Below, piece after piece: positions 14,947 to 23,347 of a DNA stretch of 32,489 bases. The notes beneath the pieces were generated by a model. The model was given only the letters and a program-made list of their open reading frames with translations. It did not search any database and was not told the origin of the DNA. How positions within the stretch are numbered: the stretch's first letter is position 1; the number at the start of each line of letters is the position of its first letter. Where the stretch lies: positions 1 to 32,489 of the forward strand of contig CALXSS010000022.1 of assembly GCA_944391225.1 (NCBI GenBank), written 5' to 3'. The position numbers and the translations under genes were made by a program. The stretch is from an uncultured Clostridia bacterium (GTDB lineage Bacteria > Bacillota > Clostridia > UBA1381).

Positions 14947-15582
14947 TTATTCTCCTCCCTCAGCGTCAGCTCCGCTGATCATATCTTTAAATTTTCCCAA
15001 AAGCGGATAGCCGTTCCTGGCTCCTATGATACCTATGACCGCCATATGGAATATGTTTGTTGTTATTATTGCCTCTATATCGGCAGAAATACGCGGATCA
15101 TTAAAATCCGGCTTTACGCTTATGTCGTGCCTAACAAGCCGCAGCCTGCGCTGAGCGGCGGCAGCGGCGTTATATATAACGGCGGCAGAGCAGCCGTATA
15201 TAAGCGCTGTATCCATTGCATCATCAAGACCGATAATTGCATGGAGCTTCAGCAGCTTTATTTTTACAAGATGCTTTGCGGCATAATCCGCTGTGCGGGA
15301 CACGGTCCTTTTTATAATATCCCGGTTATCATACAGAAACATAACAGCCTGCGCCGGAGTTATGCGCGGCTTTTTTCTTTCCTGTTTCTTCTCAGTATTT
15401 TCCTGACGCTCCCTTTTTCGGCGTACCCTCGGACGTCTCAGGCGTATGCCAAGCGCTTTGAATATGAGTGAATATTGAAGCCCCTCCGCATTATAGCTGA
15501 AGCTCAGCTCTGCCCTAAGCGGCAGCAGCAGAATAAAAGCGATAACAGCCGCCGCGGCGGCAGCTATATACGCAGCAGTCAA
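14947..15582 (-). CDS. DUF2953 (YtfI-like) membrane protein
   Basis: A 211-aa protein. A hydrophobic helix at about residues 3-22 (alanine-rich, ending LLLPLRAELSF) is followed by a basic, Lys/Arg-rich segment and the DUF2953 core (VKIKLLKLHAIIGLDDAMDTALIYG, ISVKPDFNDPRISADIEAII). The family is linked to sporulation by its co-occurrence with GerW, whose gene follows 3 nt later. I selected the TTG at 15582 because AAGGGAG sits 7 nt upstream; an ATG at 15636 would overlap scpB by 23 nt and has no ribosome-binding site. The molecular role is unknown. Confidence 0.82.
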   Translation of the reverse strand: MTAAYIAAAAAAVIAFILLLPLRAELSFSYNAEGLQYSLIFKALGIRLRRPRVRRKRERQENTEKKQERKKPRITPAQAVMFLYDNRDIIKRTVSRTADYAAKHLVKIKLLKLHAIIGLDDAMDTALIYGCSAAVIYNAAAAAQRRLRLVRHDISVKPDFNDPRISADIEAIITTNIFHMAVIGIIGARNGYPLLGKFKDMISGADAEGGE

Positions 15583-15613
15583 TTGATCACTCCCTTTCAG
15601 CAATGCCGCAGTA

Positions 15614-16183
15614 TCAGCCCTGAGCGCTGTCGTCAATAGAAAGCTGCTCGCCTGTATCCTCCAGCTCCGGCATGATTTTTTTCAGATTTATAGGCGGCAG
15701 ATCCTTTGGTGTCCTTAGCCCGAAGCAGCGCAGAAATGTATCTGTAGTCTTATACAGAACCGGTCTGCCGGGAGCGTCGAGCCTGCCCGCCTCGTCTATC
15801 AGTCCGCGCTCGTAAAGACGGTTTATACACCCGTCAGAATTAACGCCGCGTATCTTTTCCACCATTCCGCGCGTTACAGGCTGCTTGTACGCGATTATGG
15901 CAAGCGCCTCCATAGCCGCGTTTGAAAGCGGCTGGTTTCTCTGCTCGCCTAATATCTCGCGTATGTAGGTATAGTATTCAGGACGCGAGCATATCTGGTA
16001 CCCGTCTGAAATATCTATTATATTGAACCCCCTGTGACAGGTGTTATATTCCTCCTTAAGCTCCGCAACGGCTGCCTCCACCTCCGGTATGGAGCATTCA
16101 AGCACTACCGCGAGCTTTGCAGCCTTAACAGGCTCGCCGGCGGCAAATAAAATACCCTCTATGGCATATTTTATGTTATTCAT
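15614..16183 (-). CDS. scpB: Segregation and condensation protein B
   Basis: A 189-aa kleisin-associated protein made of two winged-helix domains. It binds ScpA and completes the SMC-ScpAB condensin that organises and segregates the chromosome. Diagnostic segments are AIEGILFAAGEPV, the central LSNAAMEALAIIAYKQPVTR and GRPVLYKTTDTFLRCFGL. The start is the ATG at 16183 after GAAGGA; a TTG one codon earlier is possible. It follows scpA by 34 nt in the operon. Confidence 0.95.
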   Translation of the reverse strand: MNNIKYAIEGILFAAGEPVKAAKLAVVLECSIPEVEAAVAELKEEYNTCHRGFNIIDISDGYQICSRPEYYTYIREILGEQRNQPLSNAAMEALAIIAYKQPVTRGMVEKIRGVNSDGCINRLYERGLIDEAGRLDAPGRPVLYKTTDTFLRCFGLRTPKDLPPINLKKIMPELEDTGEQLSIDDSAQG

Positions 16184-16217
16184 CAAAAATTATCCTTCTT
16201 TCCTGAAAAAAGCACTT

Positions 16218-16952
16218 TTAAGCCTCCGGTATCCTGCCCGAACCGGATATGATAAAATCTCCGCTGCCCTCGTCATAGTCGGCGCGGATACGGTTCAGCT
16301 TTATCATTTCAAGCACCGCAAGAAAGGTAGCTATCATCTCCGGCCGCGAATCGTTCTCGCCGAACAGAGTTTTAAATTCGACCCTGCGGCTGCGGCGGAG
16401 TATCTTGCATACCTTTTCCACCATATCGTCCACCGATACCTTTTCTCTGCCGACTATGCCTGAAAACGCACGCTTTTCAGGCTTTGCCTTGCGTATTCGC
16501 CGCTGATATATGCTGTTGAACGCATCGGCAAGCTCTGAAAGCTCATGATGGCGCGAATACTCCGGCACAGGAAATTTGATCTTTTCCTCCTGACGGAACA
16601 CCATATACCTTGAGGAAAACTCGCTTTTGCGCATCTCGCTTGACGCCTCCTTGAATTTTTTATATTCATAAAGACGCTGCGCAAGCTCCTCGCGCGGATC
16701 TTCCTCATCTTCCTTTTCCTCTTTCGGAAGCAGCATTTTTGATTTTATATACAGGAGCTGCGATGCAAGCACAATAAACTCGCTTGTATTGTCAAGCTCC
16801 GATTTTTCTATTCCCTCTATAGCCTCCAGATACTGATCTGTTATCTCGACTATAGGTATATCCCATATACTGACCTTGTTCTTCTTGATAAGCGTAAGGA
16901 GCAGATCGAGCGGTCCCTCGAACTTATCCAGCTTATATCGCAGCTCCTCCAT
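16218..16952 (-). CDS. scpA: Segregation and condensation protein A
   Basis: A 244-aa kleisin that bridges the SMC heads and binds ScpB. The N-terminus has the family signature KLDKFEGPLDLLLTLIKKNKVSIWDIPIVEITDQYL. A charged middle stretch (KEEKEDEEDPREEL) precedes the C-terminal winged helix (VEFKTLFGE, IATFLAVLEMIKLNRI). The ATG at 16952 overlaps the stop of the upstream protease gene (TAATG), so I prefer it to an in-frame GTG at 16982 that would add ten residues. Stop-start overlap suggests translational coupling. Confidence 0.94.
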   Translation of the reverse strand: MEELRYKLDKFEGPLDLLLTLIKKNKVSIWDIPIVEITDQYLEAIEGIEKSELDNTSEFIVLASQLLYIKSKMLLPKEEKEDEEDPREELAQRLYEYKKFKEASSEMRKSEFSSRYMVFRQEEKIKFPVPEYSRHHELSELADAFNSIYQRRIRKAKPEKRAFSGIVGREKVSVDDMVEKVCKILRRSRRVEFKTLFGENDSRPEMIATFLAVLEMIKLNRIRADYDEGSGDFIISGSGRIPEA

Positions 16953-17608
16953 TACAGCACCGCATTCAGCAGCAGGTTGCACACGTGCACTATACCGCTC
17001 ATCACTATATTTACGCCTGTACCGATAACCGCCGAAAAAGCGCCCGAAAGAGATAGCACTATTATCAGCAGCATGCTGTAACGTTCAAACCGCTGTATTT
17101 TGAAATACATCTCATTTGACAGGAACAGCCCGAGTACTCTTGAGCCGTCAAGCGGCGGTATAGGTATGATATTGAACACCATGAAGCAAAGGTTCACGCT
17201 CGCGAACATTATCGCGAAATAGCTTATCTTATTTAGCGCGCCCATGAACAGCCCTGTTTTATATGAGATTATCAGTATCAGAGTATAAATTATCATACCC
17301 GCAAATGCGAGCAGCAGATTGGATATAGGACCTGCCGCGGCAGTAATAGCCATCCCCTTTTTCGGATCCTTGTAGTAACGCGGATCTATCTGCACAGGCT
17401 TTGCCCAGCCAAATCCCGTAAATATCATCAGCAGCGCGCCGATAGGATCAAGATGCGCCAGCGGGTTCAATGTGAGCCTGCCTGTAAGCTTAGGCGTTGG
17501 GTCGCCGAGCTTTGACGACACAAAGCCATGAGAGAACTCATGAAACGTAAGCGCAATAAGCACTATAGGTATCATAACGATAGTTTCTTTCAGATCAAAT
17601 CTTAACAT
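16952..17608 (-). CDS. Site-2 protease family (M50) membrane metalloprotease
   Basis: A 218-aa integral membrane protein with the zinc protease motif H23-E24-x2-H27 (FHEFSHG) in the first helix and the third ligand D154 in [12 protein letters not shown]. Four to six hydrophobic helices are predicted. There is no PDZ or CBS domain, so it belongs to the compact YwhC/Rip-like group, whose substrates are mostly unknown. The ATG follows GGAGG by 6 nt. It heads the operon running to 12037, behind a good promoter at 17691-17719. Placement directly upstream of scpA is common in Clostridia. Confidence 0.92.
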   Translation of the reverse strand: MLRFDLKETIVMIPIVLIALTFHEFSHGFVSSKLGDPTPKLTGRLTLNPLAHLDPIGALLMIFTGFGWAKPVQIDPRYYKDPKKGMAITAAAGPISNLLLAFAGMIIYTLILIISYKTGLFMGALNKISYFAIMFASVNLCFMVFNIIPIPPLDGSRVLGLFLSNEMYFKIQRFERYSMLLIIVLSLSGAFSAVIGTGVNIVMSGIVHVCNLLLNAVL

Positions 17609-17690
17609 TAAAATCCTCCGTAATAATCACCGCGGCAAAAACCGCGCAGTATCTCAGCTGCGCGCTATGCGCTTACAGCTATACAATTCT

Positions 17691-17719
17691 ATTATAACCT
17701 GTTGTGCGGGTTTTGTAAA
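17691..17719 (-). promoter_or_regulatory. Promoter of the M50-scpAB-gerW-radical SAM operon
   Basis: On the minus strand TTTACA (17714-17719), a 17-nt spacer and TATAAT (17691-17696). The leader contains GCGCAT/ATGCGC-like GC-rich inverted sequences near 17640-17675. No other promoter of similar quality appears within the seven-gene operon. Confidence 0.82.
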
Positions 17720-17763
17720 GTATTTTTGATAATTTTTTCTTGATTTAGCTGTTTCACGCACGC

Positions 17764-17945
17764 GGGCAGATAATATCTGCCCCTACGGAGCCGGGTTGCG
17801 CCAAAAATATCCTGAACATAACGTAGGGGCGGATAGCATCCGCCGGCTGCTCATGCGGATATACATACAGATAATACCTGAACCTATGGATCTGCTTTTC
17901 GCCAAAAATATCCTGAACATAATGTAGGAGCGGATAGCATCCGCC
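17764..17945. repeat. Cluster of palindromic GTAGGGGC repeats and a 45-bp direct repeat
   Basis: The stretch 17764-17786 (GGGCAGATAATATCTGCC followed by CCTAC) and 17823-17844 (GTAGGGGCGGATAGCATCC, then GCC) are the two arms of the repeat family seen again at 31592-31659 and 31834-31901. In addition, 17800-17844 and 17901-17945 are direct repeats of 45 bp with two mismatches, each ending in a GTAGG(G/A)GCGGATAGC arm. The segment has no credible gene; an open frame through it is only repeat sequence. It lies between the operon promoter and the terminator of the 57-aa peptide gene. Confidence 0.7.
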
Positions 17946-17958
17946 AGCCATCAGACGC

Positions 17959-17994
17959 CAAAAAGCGGCTTCCCTGCCTGAGCAGAAAAGCCGC
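17959..17994 (-). terminator. Terminator after the 57-aa peptide gene
   Basis: On the minus strand GCGGCTT pairs with AAGCCGC (17965-17971/17988-17994), with an inner CTGC/GCAG stem, followed by TTTTTGG. It ends the surface-protein/peptide unit begun at 20156. Confidence 0.82.
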
Positions 17995-18016
17995 CTTGAT
18001 CGCGATCTATACTGTT

Positions 18017-18190
18017 TTACGGTGTAACCGTTACATCATCAATCTTAAAGCTGAAGAAGCCTCTTCCGCCCTGCCCTGCCGCACTCTGCGCTGCAGAATA
18101 ATTTCCTGCGCTTGCTCCTCCTGATGATGTAACAACGTTTTCTTCTTCAAAAGCAGTTATTTTCAACTGCGGGATCTCATATTTTTTCAT
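18017..18190 (-). CDS. 57-aa short peptide, 'Y-x-x-P' family copy A
   Basis: A small protein of unknown function. It begins MKKYEIPQLKITAFEEENVV and continues with TSSGG, a Gly/Ala/Ser-rich middle and a short hydrophobic end (GFFSFKIDDVTVTP). There is no signal peptide, membrane helix or cysteine. AGGAGG stands 10 nt upstream of the chosen ATG; an ATG three codons earlier directly abuts the Shine-Dalgarno and is unlikely. It follows the secreted CBM96/beta-helix protein by 21 nt and is closed by a terminator, so the two form one unit. Copies B (25832) and C (32012) share its N-terminal pattern. Similar peptides are, to my recollection, frequent hypothetical proteins in gut Clostridia, but I cannot name a family. 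Confidence 0.75.
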   Translation of the reverse strand: MKKYEIPQLKITAFEEENVVTSSGGASAGNYSAAQSAAGQGGRGFFSFKIDDVTVTP

Positions 18191-18211
18191 AATGACCATA
18201 CCTCCTGTTTA

Positions 18212-19927
18212 TTATTCTGCTAATGCAGCATCGATTGAGCTGTCTGCGCTGCCACTTGTAACATTCAGAGTCATACCCTGCACAAAGCTTGACGCCTTAT
18301 TCACTGCTACTCCGAATACTACGGTGCTACCCACAGAGATCGATGTGGTTGATGGTTTTTCATTTGCCGAATAATTTTTATCTCCATCAGAGATCGAAAG
18401 CTCAAAGCTATCAACAGCATACGTACCAGCTTTTACTGTCAGTTCCCATGCCGATGCCGGATCATCTGCATCTGTCCAATCCTGGATAAGCGTATATGAT
18501 GCTGATGCAGGTGTTTCAGCCGCCTTTTCTGAGATAACACCGTCGCTGTACACGTAGCCGTCAGGCACTGTAACATTCGTAACAGTTCCATTGCCCTCAA
18601 ATAATGTATACGGCGCTGATGATGAATCTATCGAATCCACATTGAGGTTCTCAACCGATGAATTTTCATCCAAAATCAAATACGGTTTATCATTAGTATC
18701 CGATTTTCCTATTGTATATTTTGCATTAGTTACAGCTGTGCCAACGAGCGTGATTTTTCCGTATGTGGTCATATTTGTTACAGCACAGTTTGTCAATGTA
18801 CCCTTTGAACCTGACGAACCGCCCAATGTAATATTATTAAATTTTACATTATTTGCCATTATAACAGTGCTGTTTTTCATATCAACCCCTGAATCTCCGG
18901 CAAACGTAACATCTGATACGTTAAATTTATTGCTATTCTTAAACTCAAGTGTGCCATTCAATGTCACAGTATGATTATTTCCTGACAGATTTATGTTCTT
19001 ATTTCCATCTTTATTCACATAAAGCGGTTCATCAATTGAAGCATCATTAACAAGAACGATGGTATCATCTGATGTAGCTGCATTGATTGCACTATCTAAA
19101 GTATCATAATATACCGAACCTATTCTCGCTGCCTTGCCGGTGGTGTCATAAGGAGTATATGTAACAATAAGCTGCGGCACAACAGATGATACATCCAGAG
19201 CGGCATATTGCTCATCTGTTAAAACTTCAGTAGTATCAATTATTCCGAAATTGTATAAGGCTGTAGATCTTCTGGTCTTATTTCCGCTTTCGTAATCGGT
19301 AGCTAACTTTGATGATATGAATTTCTGCTGCTGTATGCTGTCACTGTTGTTGCGCAATGTAAGAATAATGTTGTTATCTTCCTCAGTATCAACAGCTTCT
19401 GTTATATCAGTGATTGATGTCCATAACTGCAAATCACCATATTGGGGATCCTCATCCTTAGTACCGTCAAATATTGCCTTGTTCTCAACACCTCTTGCCA
19501 ATGTGATCGAGCCTGCGCCAACACCTGTTGCCATGGCAAATGTAATATCACTATATGTAGTATCTGAATTCAAATCAACATCTATCGATTTAATATCAAG
19601 TGTAGTATTACCTGACTTGCTTCTCTCTGTAACAAGCTGAAGCTCCACACTATCAATTGTGGCGCCTGTTTCCTTCAAAGCCTTTAGCTCGGTCAGATCA
19701 AACTTAAGCACTCCCAGGTAATCACCTGTTCCATCGCGTCTGACCTCTATACTTCCGGTATTGCTTCCCTTTTCTGTTGTTGAACTATCTGTACCGTGGA
19801 ATTGATAGTCATCTGAAACAGTTATTATCATAGTTTCCTGTCCCTCTGCCATAGCCGGTACAGCTGTTGCGAGTGAGCCGAGCATGGCGATGGCTGCCGC
19901 GCCGGCGATCAGTTTGTTTAATTTCAT
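18212..19927 (-). CDS. Exported CBM96/DNRLRE-like and beta-helix protein
   Basis: A 571-aa protein with a clear signal peptide (MKLNKLIAGAAAIAMLGSLA, cleavage probably after AMA at 25-27). Residues about 31-260 resemble the DNRLRE/CBM96 carbohydrate-binding fold (SIEVRRDGTGDYLGVLKFDLTEL, ending VVPQLIVTYTPY). Residues about 268-465 look like a right-handed parallel beta-helix (YDTLDSAINAATSDDTIVLV, then repeated short NSTVIMANNVKFNNITL-type coils). The last 85 residues form a domain shared with the protein cut at the right window edge. No catalytic residues, sortase motif or SLH repeat are visible, so a binding or structural surface role is inferred. The start ATG at 19927 follows GGAGG; a longer frame to 20143 lacks a signal peptide at its N-terminus. 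A long leader precedes it. Confidence 0.82.
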   Translation of the reverse strand: MKLNKLIAGAAAIAMLGSLATAVPAMAEGQETMIITVSDDYQFHGTDSSTTEKGSNTGSIEVRRDGTGDYLGVLKFDLTELKALKETGATIDSVELQLVTERSKSGNTTLDIKSIDVDLNSDTTYSDITFAMATGVGAGSITLARGVENKAIFDGTKDEDPQYGDLQLWTSITDITEAVDTEEDNNIILTLRNNSDSIQQQKFISSKLATDYESGNKTRRSTALYNFGIIDTTEVLTDEQYAALDVSSVVPQLIVTYTPYDTTGKAARIGSVYYDTLDSAINAATSDDTIVLVNDASIDEPLYVNKDGNKNINLSGNNHTVTLNGTLEFKNSNKFNVSDVTFAGDSGVDMKNSTVIMANNVKFNNITLGGSSGSKGTLTNCAVTNMTTYGKITLVGTAVTNAKYTIGKSDTNDKPYLILDENSSVENLNVDSIDSSSAPYTLFEGNGTVTNVTVPDGYVYSDGVISEKAAETPASASYTLIQDWTDADDPASAWELTVKAGTYAVDSFELSISDGDKNYSANEKPSTTSISVGSTVVFGVAVNKASSFVQGMTLNVTSGSADSSIDAALAE

Positions 19928-20149
19928 AAGAAATTCCTCCATTCCTTTTTTTACGGCGCATATACTGCTGATGCGCCCGCATTCATATTTTATTGGCAAA
20001 GCCCGCGGCAGAGCGCAGACCGGGCAACTATCGGTCTTGACGCTCCGCCGCCGCGCCGGCTTGAATATCATCCTGAGATGATGCAGCAAACACGAGCGGC
20101 GCAGCTTTGTGCATTTTGTACATTCTAAAAGCAGCCTGTACAAACTAAC
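19928..20149 (-). promoter_or_regulatory. Long structured leader of the exported protein gene
   Basis: About 220 nt between the predicted transcription start and the ATG. It is much richer in G and C than the flanking promoter DNA and contains stems such as GGCGCAT/ATGCGCC (close to the ribosome-binding site) and GACCG/CGGTC. I do not recognise a riboswitch class. Codon-like sequence continues the frame of the gene, but the lack of a start signal argues against translation. Confidence 0.4.
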
Positions 20150-20155
20150 ATAGTG

Positions 20156-20184
20156 ATTTTATCAATTAAATACAGGATTTTCAA
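20156..20184 (-). promoter_or_regulatory. Promoter of the exported protein/peptide A unit
   Basis: On the minus strand TTGAAA (20179-20184), a 17-nt spacer and TAAAAT (20156-20161). The opposite-facing promoter for the GH13 gene lies about 200 bp away. The A/T-rich DNA between them (20185-20340) shows no gene or recognisable element. Confidence 0.65.
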
Positions 20185-20355
20185 GTTAAAATGTTTCTTT
20201 TAATTAAAAAGCAGATATTGTTGTTAAAAATAAAATATATCTTTAAATTTCAAATATAGACAAATCGCTGTAAATATGCGCGTCAAATATATGCACTCTA
20301 CACAAACACCTTGCTGTAAAGCATTAAGCGATGCGATATGTTTTTCCGATAAGTG

Positions 20356-20384
20356 TTGATTTTTTATGAATAATATGGTATACT
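20356..20384 (+). promoter_or_regulatory. Promoter of the GH13 glycosidase gene
   Basis: TTGATT (20356-20361), a 17-nt spacer and TATACT (20379-20384). The short leader then contains the hairpin CCGGCG/CGCCGG (20398-20423), with AAGGAGG after it. Confidence 0.78.
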
Positions 20385-20449
20385 ATAATATATGAACCGG
20401 CGGAGGAGGGAAATATCGCCGGAAGAACAATTATCAAGGAGGACATAGT

Positions 20450-21760
20450 ATGTGGGCATTTAAAAGTGTATTTTATCAGATCTATACCTTGGGTTTCTGC
20501 GGAGCGCCGTTTGAAAATGACGGGGCGCTTGAGCACAGGATAACAAAGGTAAGCGAGTGGATACCTCACATCAAGGAGCTTGGCGCGAATGCCATATATT
20601 TCTGCCCTGTGTTTGAGTCGGATACGCACGGCTACAACACGCGCGATTTTATGAAGATAGATTGCAGGCTCGGAACGAACGAGGACTTCAAGGAGCTTGT
20701 AAAGGAGCTGCACGAGAACGGGATCAAGGTAGTTCTTGACGGAGTATTCAACCATGTAGGCAGAGGCTTCTGGGCATTCCGCGATGTACTTGAAAAGAGA
20801 TGGGATTCACCGTATAAGGACTGGTTCAACATAAATTTTGACGGCAACAGCCACTACAATGACGGGCTGTGGTACGAGGGGTGGGAAGGCAACTATGACC
20901 TTGTAAAGCTGAACCTCAGGAACCGCGCGGTAGTTGAACATCTGCTTTCAGCGGTGAAGTTCTGGGTAGATGAATTTGATATAGACGGGCTCAGGCTTGA
21001 TGTGGCATACTGCCTGGAGCTTGACTTTCTGCGCGAGCTGAGATCCTACACAGAAAATCTCAAGCCGGAATTTCTGCTGCTTGGCGAGCTGCTGCACGGC
21101 GACTATTCGCAGCGCGTAAATGATTCTATGCTGCACTCGTGCACTAATTATCAGTGCTACAAGGGCTTGTATTCCTCGTTCAACTCAATGAACATGTTTG
21201 AAATTGTGCATTCAATACAGCGCATGTTCGGCGGCGAGCAGTGGTGTATGTGCCGCGGAATGCACCTTCTGAACTTTGTGGATAACCACGATGTAACAAG
21301 AGTCGCGAGCGTGCTTGAAAACGAAAAGCATCTGCCGCTTATATACGGTCTTATGTTCGGAATGCCGGGCATACCGTGCATATACTACGGCAGTGAATTT
21401 GGCGTAAAGGGCAAAAAGAACGAGGGCGATCCGGCTCTGCGCCCGTGTATAGAAAAGCCTGAAAAAACGGAGCTTACAGAGTTTATAGCAAAGCTTGCGG
21501 AAATATTTAAGGAGCATGACGCGCTCACAAACGGAGCATTCAAGAGCATAGTGCTAAACAACAAGCACTGCATATTTGAAAGGAAGTCGGATAAGGAACG
21601 CATACTTGTAGCGATCAACGCGAACAGCGAGAGCGTTACCTGTCATTTCAATGCAGGCTGCGGAATGGCTGACGAGCTAATAAGCGGCAAGCCGCATGAT
21701 TTTGGCGGAGGCAGCGAGCTGCCGCCATACAGCGTACAGTTCTGGAAGATGGAAGCATAA
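20450..21760 (+). CDS. GH13 alpha-amylase family glycosidase, cytoplasmic
   Basis: A 436-aa alpha-glucan hydrolase or transglycosylase. All GH13 regions are present: DGVFNHVG (98-104), the nucleophile D184 in GLRLDVAY, the acid/base E213 in LLGELLHG and the transition-state stabiliser D281 in FVDNHDVTR. There is no signal peptide, so it acts on imported maltodextrins or glycogen fragments, like cyclomaltodextrinase or neopullulanase-type enzymes; it lacks their usual N-terminal N-domain and is short. Exact specificity cannot be read. The ATG follows AAGGAGG. The downstream MATE gene starts 59 nt later without a visible terminator and may be co-transcribed. Confidence 0.92.
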   Translation: MWAFKSVFYQIYTLGFCGAPFENDGALEHRITKVSEWIPHIKELGANAIYFCPVFESDTHGYNTRDFMKIDCRLGTNEDFKELVKELHENGIKVVLDGVFNHVGRGFWAFRDVLEKRWDSPYKDWFNINFDGNSHYNDGLWYEGWEGNYDLVKLNLRNRAVVEHLLSAVKFWVDEFDIDGLRLDVAYCLELDFLRELRSYTENLKPEFLLLGELLHGDYSQRVNDSMLHSCTNYQCYKGLYSSFNSMNMFEIVHSIQRMFGGEQWCMCRGMHLLNFVDNHDVTRVASVLENEKHLPLIYGLMFGMPGIPCIYYGSEFGVKGKKNEGDPALRPCIEKPEKTELTEFIAKLAEIFKEHDALTNGAFKSIVLNNKHCIFERKSDKERILVAINANSESVTCHFNAGCGMADELISGKPHDFGGGSELPPYSVQFWKMEA

Positions 21761-21819
21761 GAAAACAGGCTGACGGTCATATTTCAAAGAGCCGCCACCC
21801 TTGACAGAGGTGAAACAAA

Positions 21820-23175
21820 TTGGAAAACGAAAACAAACTCGGCACAGCTCCTATAGGCAGACTGATACTGAGTCTGTCACTGCCAACAGTGGCGGCGCAG
21901 CTTGTAAATCTGCTGTATAATATTGTAGACAGAATGTACGTGGGCAGGATACCCGGTACAGGTTCGCTCGCGCTTGCCGGTTTAGGCGTGACCTTTCCTA
22001 TCATAATGCTTATTTCCGCATTCGCAATGCTTGCGGGAATGGGCGCGCCGCGCGCTGCTATTGCGATGGGCGCGAACAATTACAAGCAGGCTGAAAAATA
22101 TCTTGGCAACAGCGCGCTGCTGCTTGTGATATTTTCCGTTATACTCTCTATAGTATTCTTTTTCACAAAGGATTCGATACTGATGGCATTCGGAGCGAGT
22201 GAAAACACTCTCCCCTACGCCTCAGACTACATAACCATATATTTAATAGGCACGATCTTTGTTCAGCTCACGCTTGGTCTGAACATGTTCATAACAAACC
22301 AGGGCTTTTCAAAAACGAGCATGATAACCGTATGTATAGGCGCGGTGCTCAATATCGCTCTTGACCCGCTGTTTATATTTGCATTCGGCATGGGCGTAAA
22401 GGGCGCGGCGCTCGCTACGATAATATCGCAAGGCGTATCCTGCTTATGGGTGCTGCTGTTCCTTACCGGAAAGCGCACGATGCTGAAACTGAAGCTTGAG
22501 AGCATGAAGCCGGATATGCGCATAATACTATCCATACTCGCGCTCGGAGTTTCGCCGTTTGTAATGCAGGCTACAGAATGCCTTATACAGCTCACGTTCA
22601 ACAAGGGCATGATAACCTACGGCAATGATATGTATGTAGCGGTAATGTCGGTATTGTTCAGCATAATGCAGCTCGTATGGATGCCGCTTTCAGGCTTTGC
22701 GCAGGGCGTGCAGCCTATAATCGGATTCAACTATGGCGCAAGGCGGTTTGACAGGGTGAAAAAGGCGTTCAGGATACAGTTCACAGCAAGCATAATATTC
22801 TCGCTTGTGACTGTAGGCGCGGTCGAGCTTATACCCGGCGTATTCTTAGGTCTGTTCTCAAACGACAGCGCGCTGATAGATGCAGGCAGCAACGCTTTAA
22901 GACTGTTCATGGCAGGAATGGCGATAATGGGCGCGCAGAGCGCGTGCCAGCAGACATTCATCGCGCTTGGCGAGGCAAAAAGCTCAATGTTCCTTGCTCT
23001 GCTGAGAAAGGTCATACTGCTGTTCCCGCTTGCCATAATCATACCAATAGTTACCGGCACAGGAGTATGGGGACTATTTGCGGCAGAGCCTATAAGCGAT
23101 GTTATAGCAGTATGTGTAACGACCACGATGTTCTTTGCGCGGAGCAAAAAGCTGCTTGATCCAAACAGAGCTTGA
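21820..23175 (+). CDS. MATE family efflux transporter (second)
   Basis: A 451-aa transporter with twelve predicted membrane helices in two MatE repeats. Typical segments are LSLPTVAAQLVNLLYNIVDRMYVG and MLAGMGAPRAAIAMGANNYKQAEKYLGN in the first half, and SGFAQGVQPIIGFNYGARRFDRVKKAFR in the second. The G-x-G-S-LALAGLGVTFPI region resembles the MepA-like branch, distinct from the MATE protein at 5552. The start is a TTG at 21820 with AGAGGTG 7 nt upstream. The final codons and stop overlap the -35 box of the next promoter. The substrate is unknown. Confidence 0.92.
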   Translation: MENENKLGTAPIGRLILSLSLPTVAAQLVNLLYNIVDRMYVGRIPGTGSLALAGLGVTFPIIMLISAFAMLAGMGAPRAAIAMGANNYKQAEKYLGNSALLLVIFSVILSIVFFFTKDSILMAFGASENTLPYASDYITIYLIGTIFVQLTLGLNMFITNQGFSKTSMITVCIGAVLNIALDPLFIFAFGMGVKGAALATIISQGVSCLWVLLFLTGKRTMLKLKLESMKPDMRIILSILALGVSPFVMQATECLIQLTFNKGMITYGNDMYVAVMSVLFSIMQLVWMPLSGFAQGVQPIIGFNYGARRFDRVKKAFRIQFTASIIFSLVTVGAVELIPGVFLGLFSNDSALIDAGSNALRLFMAGMAIMGAQSACQQTFIALGEAKSSMFLALLRKVILLFPLAIIIPIVTGTGVWGLFAAEPISDVIAVCVTTTMFFARSKKLLDPNRA

Positions 23176-23200
23176 CAAAAGCAGCACTGCATGATATAAT
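23172..23200 (+). promoter_or_regulatory. Consensus promoter of the fluoride-switch antiporter gene
   Basis: TTGACA (23172-23177), a 17-nt spacer and TATAAT (23195-23200), a perfect sigma-A match. The -35 box contains the TGA stop codon (23173-23175) of the MATE gene. Confidence 0.9.
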
Positions 23201-23210
23201 CAATATAGCA

Positions 23211-23326
23211 AAAACGGGAGAGACCCGTATATAAGGGGAATGAGGTTCTCCCCGGCATATGCCGAACCGCTTATTAAAGCTGATGACTTCTGCGATAAAA
23301 ACGTGCGGAAGGTATCAGCTTTTTTC
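23211..23326 (+). promoter_or_regulatory. Probable fluoride riboswitch (crcB motif) with overlapping terminator
   Basis: After a small ACGGG/CCCGT hairpin, the aptamer-like segment runs from about 23233 to 23293. It has GGGGAATGAGG with its CTCCCC partner, a GGC/GCC stem, GAACCGC, and the terminal GCTGATGACTTCTGC. These conserved blocks and their order match the fluoride (crcB) riboswitch as I know it. The last block also pairs with GCGGAAGG-TATCAGC (23304-23318) to form a hairpin followed by TTTTTT. Fluoride binding would therefore be expected to block the terminator and switch the gene on. The downstream gene encodes an ion antiporter, a known associate of this switch. Confidence 0.8.
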
Positions 23327-23347
23327 GCGCAATAAGGAGGTATATTT

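Noticed and set aside
17754..17951. Minus-strand open frame of 65 codons
   Set aside because: It consists entirely of the palindromic and direct repeats.
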